Made by a program: the position numbers and the translations under genes | Source of the DNA: MFZZ01 sp964582715 | GTDB lineage: Bacteria > Patescibacteriota > Microgenomatia > UBA1406 > GWC2-37-13 | DNA length: 55,255 nucleotides | Direction of reading: 5' to 3' | Assembly: GCA_964582715.1 (NCBI GenBank) | Contig: CAZOSM010000005.1 | Coordinates: forward strand, 1 to 55,255 | The notes under the pieces: model-generated | Databases searched by the model: none | Seen by the model: the letters and a program-made list of their open reading frames with translations, nothing else | Told to the model about the DNA's origin: nothing | Shown: positions 6,405-14,101 of the stretch, piece by piece | How positions within the stretch are numbered: the stretch's first letter is position 1 | How the letters are laid out: each line of letters starts with the position of its first letter

Positions 6405-6659
6405 TTGGAGCCTAAGATTCTGAGGACTGAGGCAGGCACACCGCTCAACATGGCTTGTGTTGAGACAGTGTATGTGCAAGAGGTGCAATCCTCACAGACA
6501 CATGAGGTCACAGCTTGGGCAGTGATGGCTGACTGGGCCGGTGGGCAGTGCATGATGCCACTCAAGACGTGCAAGACAGAGGCAGAAGCCAAGCGGGTGC
6601 AACGGGACATTTACTTCTGGTGGGCACCTGCGGAGAATCGCATGGACTTGATGAAATAG
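6405..6659 (+). CDS. hypothetical protein
   Basis: 84 residues. TTG 6405 lies 5-8 nt after CGGAGGTG. A small alpha/beta protein, no membrane segment, no family recognised (motif AEAKRVQRDIYFWW near the end). Its ribosome site can be masked by the spacer of its own promoter element when transcription reads in from upstream. Confidence 0.65.
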   Translation: MEPKILRTEAGTPLNMACVETVYVQEVQSSQTHEVTAWAVMADWAGGQCMMPLKTCKTEAEAKRVQRDIYFWWAPAENRMDLMK

Positions 6660-6670
6660 GAGGGCGGCGC

Positions 6671-7294
6671 ATGTTCAAGGTTGGTGACAGGGTGAGAGTT
6701 CTCCAAGCCTACGCAGAGAACGGTGACGGTAACATAAACTGGGTAGGCAAGGAAGCCACGATTCTCCGCACTAACATGGCTACTGAGTGGCCTATTGAGG
6801 CGCACGTGGACGGAGAAGCGGAGCCGGAGCATTTTAAAGCCTCAGAGCTTGAACTTGTTCCTGGTGAGGATGAGGTGCAAGTCATTGCGGAGAAGCCGAA
6901 CTTCCTGCCGGAGTACAAGAGCGCAGGGGCCGCAGGCGCAGACCTGAAAGCAGCTGAGGCTTTGGTACTTGAGCCGGGAGAGCGCAGACTAGTACGCACG
7001 GGTGTACGCTTTGCCATTCCTCCGCACCTGTACGGCAAGATTGAGGACAGGAGCGGGTGGGCCGCAAACCACGGCATTACCACCCTGGCAGGAGTCATTG
7101 ACCCTGACTTTAGGGGAGAGGTGAGGGTGGTGCTTCTCAACACAGGCTCTTTTCCTCTGACCATTGCGGAGGGTGACAGAATAGCACAGATTGTGTTTAA
7201 ACCCTTCGTACAGGTGGACTTCACTCCAGTGGAGGCACTGCCGGACACGGAAAGGGGAGAGGGAGGCTTTGGCTCCACAGGAGTAGTGTCCTGA
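6671..7294 (+). CDS. dut: dUTPase with N-terminal extra domain
   Basis: 207 residues. Hydrolyses dUTP to dUMP and pyrophosphate, keeping uracil out of phage DNA and supplying dTMP synthesis. All five motifs of trimeric dUTPases are present: AGADLKA, DRSGWA (normally RSGxA), GVIDPDFRGEV with the catalytic Asp, GDRIAQIVF and the C-terminal RGEGGFGSTG. The first 70 residues (MFKVGDRVRVLQAY and the following strands) form an added KOW/SH3-like module, making it longer than the usual 140-150 residues. ATG 6671 follows GGAGGGCGGC. Confidence 0.93.
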   Translation: MFKVGDRVRVLQAYAENGDGNINWVGKEATILRTNMATEWPIEAHVDGEAEPEHFKASELELVPGEDEVQVIAEKPNFLPEYKSAGAAGADLKAAEALVLEPGERRLVRTGVRFAIPPHLYGKIEDRSGWAANHGITTLAGVIDPDFRGEVRVVLLNTGSFPLTIAEGDRIAQIVFKPFVQVDFTPVEALPDTERGEGGFGSTGVVS

Positions 7295-7537
7295 ATGTTC
7301 AAAAACTCAGAAAGGATTGGTGTGCAGATGAATGACCGATATGAGGGGAAGCGTGACGCACGGGCGGCTTTGGAGAACAAGACGATTGCACAGGGAGGCG
7401 TGGAGTTGGAATACAACTCTGTGACCCTGACTTTCACGGACGGTTCCACAGCCAAGTTTGACTTGGACAGCGCAGATGACCTGCGGCTGACGGTTGAGCG
7501 GCGTGACCGGGTACAGATTGACCTGAGCGCATTTTAA
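7295..7537 (+). CDS. hypothetical protein
   Basis: 80 residues from ATG 7295, immediately after the dUTPase stop; the ribosome site (AGGAG 11 nt upstream) is weak, and GTG 7322 or ATG 7328 after AAAGGA may be used instead. The beta-rich core (VTLTFTDGSTAKFDLDSADD) suggests a small barrel. No family recognised; followed by a terminator. Confidence 0.55.
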   Translation: MFKNSERIGVQMNDRYEGKRDARAALENKTIAQGGVELEYNSVTLTFTDGSTAKFDLDSADDLRLTVERRDRVQIDLSAF

Positions 7538-7561
7538 ACAACAGAATGCCAGAGGCACAGG

Positions 7562-7585
7562 GGCCGCTTTTGAGCGGCTCTTTTG
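7562..7585 (+). terminator. rho-independent terminator
   Basis: GCCGCT-TTTG-AGCGGC followed by TCTTTTGCTTTT; ends the 6405-7537 unit. Confidence 0.8.
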
Positions 7586-7595
7586 CTTTTCTGGT

Positions 7596-7622
7596 TAGGT
7601 TTACCTTCCTCAGTGCCAATGT
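7596..7622 (+). promoter_or_regulatory. bipartite promoter-like element with anti-ribosome-site spacer
   Basis: TAGGT 7596-7600, 14 nt, GCCAATGT 7615-7622. Spacer CCTTCCT (7604-7610) can pair with AGGAGGG (7629-7635), the ribosome site of the next gene (6 Watson-Crick pairs plus one G-T). Confidence 0.75.
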
Positions 7623-7641
7623 GGTGCCAGGAGGGATGAGC

Positions 7642-7875
7642 TTGGACGCTCTTATGAGGACGCTGAGAAAAGGGTATGTCAAGGAGACTGTGGGGCATCA
7701 CACGGTGCTACTGCGTGAGCGGTTCCACGTGGGAACGGACGCAGACATGGAGCAGTTGCGTGAGTGGCTCAACAGTGGTGAGGCCAGGGTGGTTGGAAAT
7801 GCGGGTGGGTACACGTGGTGTGTCTCAGATCACACCCATGAGTACATTCTGGTGTCAGTAGGAGTGATTGAGTAG
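7642..7875 (+). CDS. hypothetical protein
   Basis: 77 residues. TTG 7642 lies 7 nt after AGGAGGG; ATG 7636 is too close to that site. Alpha/beta protein with no membrane segment; motif DMEQLREWLNSGEARVV. No family recognised. It starts a run of overlapping genes (7642-9017) led by the promoter element at 7596. Confidence 0.6.
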   Translation: MDALMRTLRKGYVKETVGHHTVLLRERFHVGTDADMEQLREWLNSGEARVVGNAGGYTWCVSDHTHEYILVSVGVIE

Positions 7876-8105
7876 TGACAGGGACGGTGTCAAAGACAGG
7901 GCGTGATGAGCCTTCACGGTGGCATGTGGAGAGGTTGCAGTTTAAACAGGGAGAAGCCAACCTCTTCATGCTTTACTTCTGCGGTAAGATTGTAGGCATG
8001 TTCACGCAGGACGAGTGGGAGCAGTTGAACAGGCAGGTGGGCCTGAAAGTGGAGGTGGACAACGGTGGGCTTGAAGAAGGTGACGGAAAGTATCACCCTA
8101 ACTGA
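7875..8105 (+). CDS. hypothetical protein
   Basis: 76 residues, GTG 7875 overlapping the previous stop, AGGAG 10 nt upstream. Beta-strand then helix (FTQDEWEQLNRQV), no family recognised. Its last 41 nt overlap the next gene. Confidence 0.6.
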   Translation: MTGTVSKTGRDEPSRWHVERLQFKQGEANLFMLYFCGKIVGMFTQDEWEQLNRQVGLKVEVDNGGLEEGDGKYHPN

Positions 8106-8412
8106 CGCAGACACGGACGCAACCATTATGCAGAAGGTCAGTGAGCGCATAGGCCGCAAGATTGTGGCGGTTGACTGGGCCGGACAGAGCGGCTCAGGGG
8201 CACGGGGCCATGTATACCTGGAGGTGCCAAACGGCGGTGAGCCGGAGAAGGTGCCATTCAGGGCACAGGCCAAGCGGGGCATTGGTGGAGCCTTTGAGGT
8301 GGGTGACTGGGTGGTGCCATACACGGAGCCAAGCAGTGACCTGGAAGTGCTCCACGACCGAATTGACCGGAAGCTGGCGAAGGACGGCACACTGAGGAGA
8401 GTGAGGAAATGA
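8065..8412 (+). CDS. hypothetical protein
   Basis: 115 residues. GTG 8065 has GGAGGTG 7 nt upstream. Begins with beta strands (VTESITLTDADTDA), then mixed structure and a charged C-terminal helix (DLEVLHDRIDRKLAKDG). No family recognised. The ATGA overlap with the methyltransferase start suggests coupled translation. Confidence 0.6.
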   Translation: MGLKKVTESITLTDADTDATIMQKVSERIGRKIVAVDWAGQSGSGARGHVYLEVPNGGEPEKVPFRAQAKRGIGGAFEVGDWVVPYTEPSSDLEVLHDRIDRKLAKDGTLRRVRK

Positions 8413-9017
8413 GCTTAGTTTCATCTATTAGTTATGACCAAGAGGAGATAATCCGCAACATTATGGAGTTGTTTACAGGTGGGAAGATTGACTGTGACCC
8501 TACATACTCTAAGGGCGTGTTCTACAAGAACATTCCTGAGCCAAGGTACAAGTTTGACATTAACCCACAGGCTGAGGGCGTAGTGCAAGCAGACGCTAGG
8601 GACTTGCCTCTGAAGGACGGGTCTGTGGAGTCAATCATGTTTGACCCTCCGTTTCTCCACCAAACGGGCGCGGGCAGTATTATGAAGGAGCGGTTTGGTG
8701 ACTACCGCACCATACCAATACTTTGGGATTTTTACAGGGGTGCTTTAAAGGAGTTTCAGCGCATTCTTGCTCCAGAAGGAGTATTGGTGTTTAAATGCCA
8801 AGATACAGTGAGCAGTAGGAAGAACTGGTTCTCGCATTGCGAAGTAATGAACATGGCTGTGCTGAGTGGGTTCTACCCAAAAGATTTATTTATTCTTTTA
8901 GCAAAGCACCGTATTCCACAACACAATTTAAAACGCCAAGAACACGCAAGGAAGTTTCACTCATATTTTTGGGTGTTTGAGAAGCGAGAGAGCCGTGTCT
9001 CCTACAGTGTGGCTTAG
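8409..9017 (+). CDS. small SAM-dependent DNA methyltransferase
   Basis: 202 residues. The catalytic motif DPPF (about residue 79) sits after a beta strand (VESIMFDPPF), as in N6-adenine or N4-cytosine methyltransferases of the class I fold. DINPQAEGVVQADARDLP resembles the acidic SAM-binding strands, and GALKEFQRILAPEGVLVFKC matches strand 5. There is no separate target-recognition domain, so it is a minimal enzyme or an RNA/DNA base methylase of unknown target. Likely protects phage DNA from host restriction. Confidence 0.85.
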   Translation: MSLVSSISYDQEEIIRNIMELFTGGKIDCDPTYSKGVFYKNIPEPRYKFDINPQAEGVVQADARDLPLKDGSVESIMFDPPFLHQTGAGSIMKERFGDYRTIPILWDFYRGALKEFQRILAPEGVLVFKCQDTVSSRKNWFSHCEVMNMAVLSGFYPKDLFILLAKHRIPQHNLKRQEHARKFHSYFWVFEKRESRVSYSVA

Positions 9018-9084
9018 GCAAGGCATAGTACAGAGCACGGCAGGCCGCACTACCTAGTGAGAGGACGTGCTGGAGGTGTAATGC

Positions 9085-9441
9085 GTGGCGAGTGACAGAA
9101 GCATGGACAGGATTGACCCAAAGACTGGGAAGAAGGTGGCTAAGAGCTACAAGAGCGCACAGGAACGGTTCCTGAGTGATGAGCCTTGGGGCACCTCTCT
9201 CATTAAGGTTGACAGCATTGACTGGGAGAAGCTGGAGAAGTGGGCGAAGGAGAATCTGCGGTGCATTGTCTGTGAGGGCAAGGTTGCAATGGGCGACAGG
9301 GCCAAGATGCACATGCAACCAGCAGAGGAAGGCATGGAGGTACGCATAGCGCATTTTCATTGCTTGGGACGTGAAGCAGACGGCGTGACTCCATACAAGC
9401 CAAAACTCCTGGTGCCAGTAAGGAAGGCGGTGGGGCGGTAG
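9085..9441 (+). CDS. hypothetical zinc-binding protein
   Basis: 118 residues. GTG 9085 lies 7 nt after GGAGGT. One zinc site is suggested by CIVC (residues about 54-57) with downstream His and Cys (HFHCLG). The N-terminal half is basic (KTGKKVAKSYKSAQERF). No family recognised. It ends with a stop overlapping the next GTG. Confidence 0.65.
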   Translation: MASDRSMDRIDPKTGKKVAKSYKSAQERFLSDEPWGTSLIKVDSIDWEKLEKWAKENLRCIVCEGKVAMGDRAKMHMQPAEEGMEVRIAHFHCLGREADGVTPYKPKLLVPVRKAVGR

Positions 9442-9668
9442 TGCTTTGTTTGGAGCTTCGGTACTTGGTGGGCCTCTTGAGCTTCCTGGCTCTCATGGGA
9501 GCAATGGGGGCGAACGTGGAGGGTGAGGCAGGGGCCGCAGTGGGGTACTTACTCTTTGGCGGCTTAGTGTTCGGCGTGTTCTGGACTGACCTGGAGAAGA
9601 AGAAAGGTTGGTTTAAACCCAAACGGAAGGGTGAGCGGCGTGCCAAGACACGGACCAAAGCTGATTGA
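9441..9668 (+). CDS. small membrane protein
   Basis: 75 residues with two hydrophobic helices (LVGLLSFLALMGAMGANV and VGYLLFGGLVFGVFW) and a very basic C-terminal tail (KPKRKGERRAKTRTK) that should stay in the cytoplasm. GTG 9441 overlaps the previous stop; TTG 9450 is an alternative. Function unknown. Confidence 0.65.
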   Translation: MLCLELRYLVGLLSFLALMGAMGANVEGEAGAAVGYLLFGGLVFGVFWTDLEKKKGWFKPKRKGERRAKTRTKAD

Positions 9669-9774
9669 CGTAACGTGCAGTAATAAGAAGTGTGGGAAGT
9701 ACATAACGGCCACCCTGCCGGGGGCAGTTGTTCACTGTCCCAAATGCGGCAGGGCGACCAAGGCCAAGGCTTAG
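9640..9774 (+). CDS. tiny zinc-ribbon protein
   Basis: 44 residues, shorter than usual gene-finder limits. Pattern CSNKKC, 16 residues, CPKC is a four-cysteine zinc ribbon like the Com-type translational regulators of Mu-like phages. GTG 9640 is the best placed start (AAGGGTGAG upstream).  It overlaps the preceding membrane protein gene by 29 nt in another frame and runs tail to tail into a minus-strand zinc-ribbon gene. Confidence 0.6.
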   Translation: MPRHGPKLIDVTCSNKKCGKYITATLPGAVVHCPKCGRATKAKA

Positions 9775-9911
9775 AGGTTGTCAACTAGGGAGAGGAGCCA
9801 TTGCACAAGGGTGCGTGGCTCTTTTCTTTTGGCTCCATAGAGTGGAGCGGAGCAGTGGCGGCAGAACTCTTCAAATGCAGGGTTAGAGTGCTTGCATGAG
9901 CGGCACTTCAA
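9771..9911 (-). CDS. tiny zinc-ribbon protein, only minus-strand gene
   Basis: 46 residues on the minus strand. It begins LKCRSCKHSNPAFEEFCRHC: two CxxC pairs 11 residues apart, a clean zinc ribbon, then a hydrophobic C terminus (LVQWLLSLV). TTG 9911 has GGAGGTG 8 nt upstream on the minus strand, which supports real translation. Its coding sequence contains the hairpin of a plus-strand terminator. As the only gene facing the other way it may be expressed at another time, or as an antisense to the plus-strand transcript. Confidence 0.6.
   Translation of the reverse strand: MKCRSCKHSNPAFEEFCRHCSAPLYGAKRKEPRTLVQWLLSLVDNL
9795..9830 (+). terminator. terminator
   Basis: GAGCCA/TGGCTC stem extended by TGCAC/GTGCG with a bulge, then CTTTTCTTTT. 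It closes the 7642-9774 unit. Bases 9912-10005 hold no plus-strand gene; they carry the minus-strand gene's ribosome site. Confidence 0.7.
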
Positions 9912-10005
9912 GGTGTTTTCACCTCCGTGTTTTGGTTCCAAAGTCTAGTGCAGATTCAGGGGCGATCCACAGGGGGAAGCAGTGTAAAGTTTATGTTACA
10001 AGGCG

Positions 10006-10176
10006 GTGGGGCCAGTGTTCACAACCTGTCCAATATGCGGTTGCGACAAAGCCAAGCCTGTACAGCATTATAGCGTGCGACGGAAGGAGAACATGCGGCT
10101 TTGGGTGTGCGTGCAGTGTTGTACATTGTTTCGATTCAGGAGTGATGAGCATGAGTTGGAGAATAATTCAGGGTGA
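10006..10176 (+). CDS. small zinc-binding protein
   Basis: 56 residues, with CPICGC near residue 8 and CVQCC near residue 35: two cysteine pairs separated by a basic region (YSVRRKENMRLW), a likely zinc ribbon. The GTG start is uncertain because the upstream AAGGCG is a weak site. It overlaps the methyltransferase start by 26 nt, so translation may be coupled. Confidence 0.5.
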   Translation: MGPVFTTCPICGCDKAKPVQHYSVRRKENMRLWVCVQCCTLFRFRSDEHELENNSG

Positions 10177-11158
10177 TTGCCTAGAAAGGATGCAGGAGCT
10201 AGATAACAACAGTGTGGACTTAATCCTCACTGACCCTCCATATTTCAAGGTAAAGAATGAGCCTTGGGACAGGCAATGGGATAAGCCGGAGGTATTCCTT
10301 GAGTGGATTGGTAAGCTGTGTGAGCAATGGGAGCGTATCCTCAAGCCTAACGGGAGCCTTTATGTGTTTGCTTCTCCAAAGATGGCGGCACGGGTAGAGG
10401 TCACGATTGCAGAGCGGTTCAATGTATTGAACCGGATTACGTGGAGAAAGCATGACGGTACGAAGAACGAGGGTGGTCTTTGGAGTAGGGCGAATAAGGA
10501 AAGCCTTCGACGGTTTTTCGAGCAGAAGGAAGAGATTATATTCGCAGAGCATTATGGCATGGACAATGTAGCAAAGGGAGAACCAACCTTTGCGGCGAAG
10601 GCTGAGGAGATACGGGGATTCGTCTTTGAGCCTCTACGGGCTTATCTGGAGTCTGAGCGTAAGCGTGCAGGATTGACACGGGAGGATGTTCGGCAAGTCT
10701 TTGCTGAGAGGCTAGGGACCAAGGGGAAGATAAGCGGCCACTTTTATGACCGCTCTCAGTGGATGCTTCCTACCGAGCAAATGTATCAATGGCTTAGGGA
10801 GTGCCACAATCCGCAGGGAGGATATGAGTACCTACAGCGTGAGTATGAGGAACTCCGGCAGGAGTATGAGGAACTCCGCAGACCGTTCTCGGTAACGGCT
10901 GACGTGCCTTATACGGACGTGTGGGACTTCCCTACAGTTAATTCCTACAAGGGTAAGCACCCATGTGAAAAGCCTCTGGAGTTACTCAAGCACATTGTGC
11001 AGACTTCAAGCAGGCCGGGGGCAGTAGTGCTTGATTGCTTCATGGGGAGCGGATCAACGGGGGAAGCGGCTCTCTCATTAGGCCGGGAGTTCATAGGTAT
11101 TGATTACTTAGAACACTGGTGCAAGGTAGGAGAGGCGCGGTTGAAGGCGGTGAGCTAA
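10151..11158 (+). CDS. DNA adenine methyltransferase (beta-class N6)
   Basis: 335 residues. Transfers a methyl group from SAM to DNA. Motif IV TDPPY (about residues 27-31) precedes motif I LDCFMGSGSTG (about 295-305), the order of beta-class enzymes; between them lies a target-recognition region with two copies of EYEELR. C-terminal GKHPCEKPLELLKHIV and GIDYLEHWCK are typical. ATG 10151 was chosen (CAGGAG 8 nt upstream); a longer open frame to 9896 crosses another gene and has no ribosome site. Directly precedes the terminase, so it may mark DNA for packaging or protect it. Confidence 0.92.
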   Translation: MSWRIIQGDCLERMQELDNNSVDLILTDPPYFKVKNEPWDRQWDKPEVFLEWIGKLCEQWERILKPNGSLYVFASPKMAARVEVTIAERFNVLNRITWRKHDGTKNEGGLWSRANKESLRRFFEQKEEIIFAEHYGMDNVAKGEPTFAAKAEEIRGFVFEPLRAYLESERKRAGLTREDVRQVFAERLGTKGKISGHFYDRSQWMLPTEQMYQWLRECHNPQGGYEYLQREYEELRQEYEELRRPFSVTADVPYTDVWDFPTVNSYKGKHPCEKPLELLKHIVQTSSRPGAVVLDCFMGSGSTGEAALSLGREFIGIDYLEHWCKVGEARLKAVS

Positions 11159-12871
11159 GTGGATAACACTATACAGGAACAGATTCGAGAGGAAAAACGT
11201 CGCTACTTGAAGTGGGCAATACAGAACCCTGACCAGCTAACAGATGAGGAACTGCACGACATTATCCTGATTTACTTCGGGTTCCACATTCCCAGGAACA
11301 AGGTGTGTGGTCACCACTGCGCGCCTTTTGATTTTGTTGCAGACGCATTCTTTGAGCGGGTAGACGATTGCATTGTCATGGCGAACCGGAACGGGGGCAA
11401 GACGCAGAACTTCGGGATTAACAACGCTTTGGACATTACATTCAAAGGGGCCGAAGTAGTCAGTGTGGGGGCTATTGAGGAGCAGGCCAAGAAGTGCTAT
11501 GCCTATTCCTCCCAGTGCATGAGGTCAGAGGGATTCAAGGATTACCTGGAGGATAATTTGGTGACAAAGACCACCACCAAGACCGGGGGAATGCTCTCTG
11601 TTCTGGCTGGTACGCGGTCGGCGGTAAACGGTCCTCACCCTGCCAAAGCTAATCTGGACGAGGTAGAGCTAATGGCGTGGGACGTTCTCCAGGAGGCCAT
11701 GAGTATGCCGAAGAGTTCCCCAAAGGCAAAGGCGGCTCTGCGGATCACGTCAACACGCAAGTTCTCGTATGGACCTATGCAGAGGCTCTTGGATGAGGCT
11801 AAGGAGAGGGGCCTCAAGGTGTACCAGTGGTGCATTTGGGAGGTCATAGAGCCGTGCCAGGATGAGCGGAGCGGGACGGTGCCAGTCACCCTGGACTACT
11901 TGCCATATGGGGCCAAGGACAAGAGTGAGCGGCGGCAGGTGGAGGTGCTGACGAAGGACGAGAGCCTCAGAGGGCAGACATTCCGGTTGGAGAACTTACA
12001 GGCTCACTTTGGCACAGGTAAGTTCTCAGGGTGTTTGGATTGCCCACTGGTGGAAGTGTGTCAGACGAAGGCCAAGCGCAGTGACGGCTATTACTCCCTT
12101 GAGGACACAATCAAGAAGTTCTCCAACCTGGACAGGAGCGTGTGGGACGCTCAGTGGGAGTGCAACAAGCCGGGGCGTGAGGGCCTTGTGTACCCTTCCT
12201 TCTCGGAGGAGGAGAACGTAAAGCCATTCATTGTGCAACCGGGGTGGCGGGTGTATGCGGGGCAGGACTTTGGCTTTTCCAACCCGTGTGTGGCTCTATT
12301 CCTTGCCATTGACCCAGAGGAGAACGTGTATGTGTTCCATGAGGAGTATGACACGCAGACTCCTATCACGTCACTGTGTGAGAACAAATACAAGGGCCTG
12401 AAAGAGCGGTTCAATGTGCAAGGCTGGTTCTGCGATACGGAGGCACCTGACTCAATCGCAACCATGAACCTGCCAAGCTATGGCTTGGGTGCACAGAAGG
12501 CTTACTCCAAGGCGGTTGACAAGGGCATTAACGTGGTGCGGTACTTCATACTGACACCCAACGGCCAGCGCAAGCTCTTTATTCACCCAAACTGCAAGCA
12601 ACTCATTCAGGATATGAACACATACCACTACAAAGAGGGCACAGACAAGCCGGAGAAGGATAAGCCTGACTCTGGCGATCACGGGCCGGATGCTCTCAGG
12701 TACGTGCTGGTGAGCTTGTTCCCACACCTGCTGGAAGAATTGGAGGGCGGCACGGGCGACTGGGTAAACGGGCCGTACCCTGACTTTGAGCAGGTGGGTG
12801 TGGATGCGTTTGCGGAGAACCTTCACGGTAGCACCACAGAGCCGGATGAGGATTTGGACTTCACCTTTTAG
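11159..12871 (+). CDS. terL: terminase large subunit
   Basis: 570 residues. The packaging motor: an ATPase translocates DNA into the prohead and an RNase-H-like nuclease cuts it. Walker A ANRNGGKT (about 75-82), Walker B ANLDEVELM (about 164-170); nuclease acidic residues in GQDFGFSNP (about 368), CDTEAPD (about 424) and DHGPDALRY (about 507). A Cys cluster (CLDCPLVEVC, about 291-300) between the domains suggests a bound zinc. GTG 11159 follows the previous stop directly, with AAGGCGGTG upstream. No small terminase subunit was recognised nearby. Confidence 0.95.
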   Translation: MDNTIQEQIREEKRRYLKWAIQNPDQLTDEELHDIILIYFGFHIPRNKVCGHHCAPFDFVADAFFERVDDCIVMANRNGGKTQNFGINNALDITFKGAEVVSVGAIEEQAKKCYAYSSQCMRSEGFKDYLEDNLVTKTTTKTGGMLSVLAGTRSAVNGPHPAKANLDEVELMAWDVLQEAMSMPKSSPKAKAALRITSTRKFSYGPMQRLLDEAKERGLKVYQWCIWEVIEPCQDERSGTVPVTLDYLPYGAKDKSERRQVEVLTKDESLRGQTFRLENLQAHFGTGKFSGCLDCPLVEVCQTKAKRSDGYYSLEDTIKKFSNLDRSVWDAQWECNKPGREGLVYPSFSEEENVKPFIVQPGWRVYAGQDFGFSNPCVALFLAIDPEENVYVFHEEYDTQTPITSLCENKYKGLKERFNVQGWFCDTEAPDSIATMNLPSYGLGAQKAYSKAVDKGINVVRYFILTPNGQRKLFIHPNCKQLIQDMNTYHYKEGTDKPEKDKPDSGDHGPDALRYVLVSLFPHLLEELEGGTGDWVNGPYPDFEQVGVDAFAENLHGSTTEPDEDLDFTF

Positions 12872-12883
12872 GGGGAATGTGGT

Positions 12884-13099
12884 GTGGCACGGACGCTGAC
12901 AATTTTGATTGAGCGCACGGAGAGCTTGGAGCACGGCAAGTCTTACACGTGGGAGATTGACGGCGGCGGCTTTCCGGTGGAGCTTGAGGACGTAGTGGCA
13001 ACCCTGGAGCGGTTGAAGTTCATACTCCAGCTAAATGAGGAGTTCGGGGCGGTAGAGGGCGGTGAGGACGATGGCGAAGAAGGAGAGACATACGGCTGA
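12884..13099 (+). CDS. hypothetical protein
   Basis: 71 residues from GTG 12884 (GGGGGAAT upstream, weak). Small alpha/beta protein with a very acidic C terminus (GGEDDGEEGE). No family recognised. Its end overlaps the next gene by 29 nt. Confidence 0.55.
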   Translation: MARTLTILIERTESLEHGKSYTWEIDGGGFPVELEDVVATLERLKFILQLNEEFGAVEGGEDDGEEGETYG

Positions 13100-13247
13100 C
13101 GAGTGGGCCGATAGGTTCGATGTACAGACCAGCATTGAGCACCCTGGCCTCCTGACGTTTTGGGAGTTCGCAGAGCTAATGGTGCACGGGGAGTATTCCT
13201 TTCTCTCACGTGAGGGCCTGCGGAAATTCAGAGAGTTTCAAGGCTAA
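13071..13247 (+). CDS. hypothetical protein
   Basis: 58 residues from ATG 13071; begins MAKKERHTADEWADRF. Charged and helical, no membrane segment, no family recognised. GTG 13062 is an alternative start. Followed by a consensus promoter. Confidence 0.55.
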   Translation: MAKKERHTADEWADRFDVQTSIEHPGLLTFWEFAELMVHGEYSFLSREGLRKFREFQG

Positions 13248-13257
13248 AACTGGGGGA

Positions 13258-13286
13258 TTGACAACGCTTTCCAGGTGTGATATAAT
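13258..13286 (+). promoter_or_regulatory. consensus sigma-A promoter
   Basis: TTGACA 13258-13263, 17 nt, TATAAT 13281-13286: a perfect housekeeping promoter inside the packaging region, driving 13337 and possibly the structural genes. No GTTTAAAC site is attached. Confidence 0.9.
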
Positions 13287-13336
13287 AGACCCAGGCCGGA
13301 GCCACGGCCAAAACCACACGGGAAAGGTTGGTTCAT

Positions 13337-13561
13337 GTGAAGTGTCGTATTGAAAAGAAGTGGGGTACAGAGTGGAAGAAGTCTCAGGAGTTTTCTACTC
13401 TTAAAGAAGGCCGAGAAGCATTCACTACTGCGATTCTCATGGCGAAGTTTAACGGTGCCAAGGGCGTGCGTTTGGTAGACTCAAAGGGCACGGTGAGAGA
13501 GCAGGAACTCCTTGACGGCTCCTCCCTTTTGGGAAAATACTTGAGAGGGGGCCTCAAGTAG
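13337..13561 (+). CDS. hypothetical protein
   Basis: 74 residues. GTG 13337 has GGAAAGG 9 nt upstream; TTG 13328 is too close to it. Alpha/beta with basic N terminus (KCRIEKKWGTEWKKS). No family recognised. Its stop overlaps the next GTG by one base. Confidence 0.6.
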   Translation: MKCRIEKKWGTEWKKSQEFSTLKEGREAFTTAILMAKFNGAKGVRLVDSKGTVREQELLDGSSLLGKYLRGGLK

Positions 13562-14001
13562 TGCAAGAGGTTACGGTGCGTGTAACTCCAGGTGTGCGGT
13601 GGGTATACAACGATGGTGGCAGGAGAGCGGCAGGGTTCAAAGGAGACACGGGTGACTGTGTAGTGAGGGCCATTGCCATTGCTACTGAGAAGCCATATGC
13701 AGAGGTGTATGCGGCTCTCTCAGTGATGATGGGCAAAGGTAACTCTCCCAGGAACGGTGTGCTCCGCAAGTTCTATCAGAAGTACCTGGAGTCAATCGGT
13801 TGGGAGTGGTTCCCCACTATGCGAGTGGGGCAAGGGTGTACGGTACACCTGAGAGCGGAGGAGCTACCAAAAGGCCGGATCATTGCACGGTGCTCTAAGC
13901 ACTTGGTGGCAGTGGTTGACGGCGTGGTGCATGACACGTATGACTGTACACGGGCAGGGACACGGTGCGTGTACGGCTACTTCAAACATTCTGAGGTTTA
14001 A
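13561..14001 (+). CDS. papain-like cysteine peptidase fold protein
   Basis: 146 residues. GDCVVRAIAIATEKPYAEVY (Cys about 32) followed by KHLVAVVDGVVHDTYD (His about 113, Asp about 125) has the Cys-His-Asp order and spacing of papain-like or C39-like peptidases seen as small phage proteins. Substrate unknown; it could process a phage or host protein. GTG 13561 overlaps the previous stop, GAGAGGGGG 9 nt upstream. A GTTTAAAC site overlaps its stop codon. Confidence 0.7.
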   Translation: MQEVTVRVTPGVRWVYNDGGRRAAGFKGDTGDCVVRAIAIATEKPYAEVYAALSVMMGKGNSPRNGVLRKFYQKYLESIGWEWFPTMRVGQGCTVHLRAEELPKGRIIARCSKHLVAVVDGVVHDTYDCTRAGTRCVYGYFKHSEV

Positions 14002-14048
14002 ACCCTAACCACCCTAAAAACTAAGGTTTTTCAAGCACGTGCTTGTGG

Positions 14049-14095
14049 ATCACCTCCGAATGTGCACTAAGTAGTGAGCGCATTTCGGAGGTGAT
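14049..14095 (+). promoter_or_regulatory. hairpin hiding the portal ribosome site
   Basis: Bases 14049-14062 pair with 14081-14095 (14 bp, one bulge), and the 3' strand contains CGGAGGTG, the ribosome site of the portal gene. An inner CACTA/TAGTG helix adds stability. A perfect inverted repeat, CAAGCACGTGCTTG, lies at 14031-14044. It could limit portal translation. Confidence 0.65.
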
Positions 14096-14101
14096 TTTGC
14101 T

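Noticed and set aside
9896..10150. N-terminal extension of the 10151 methyltransferase
   Set aside because: It lacks a ribosome site, shows no family similarity and overlaps a zinc-ribbon gene in another frame.
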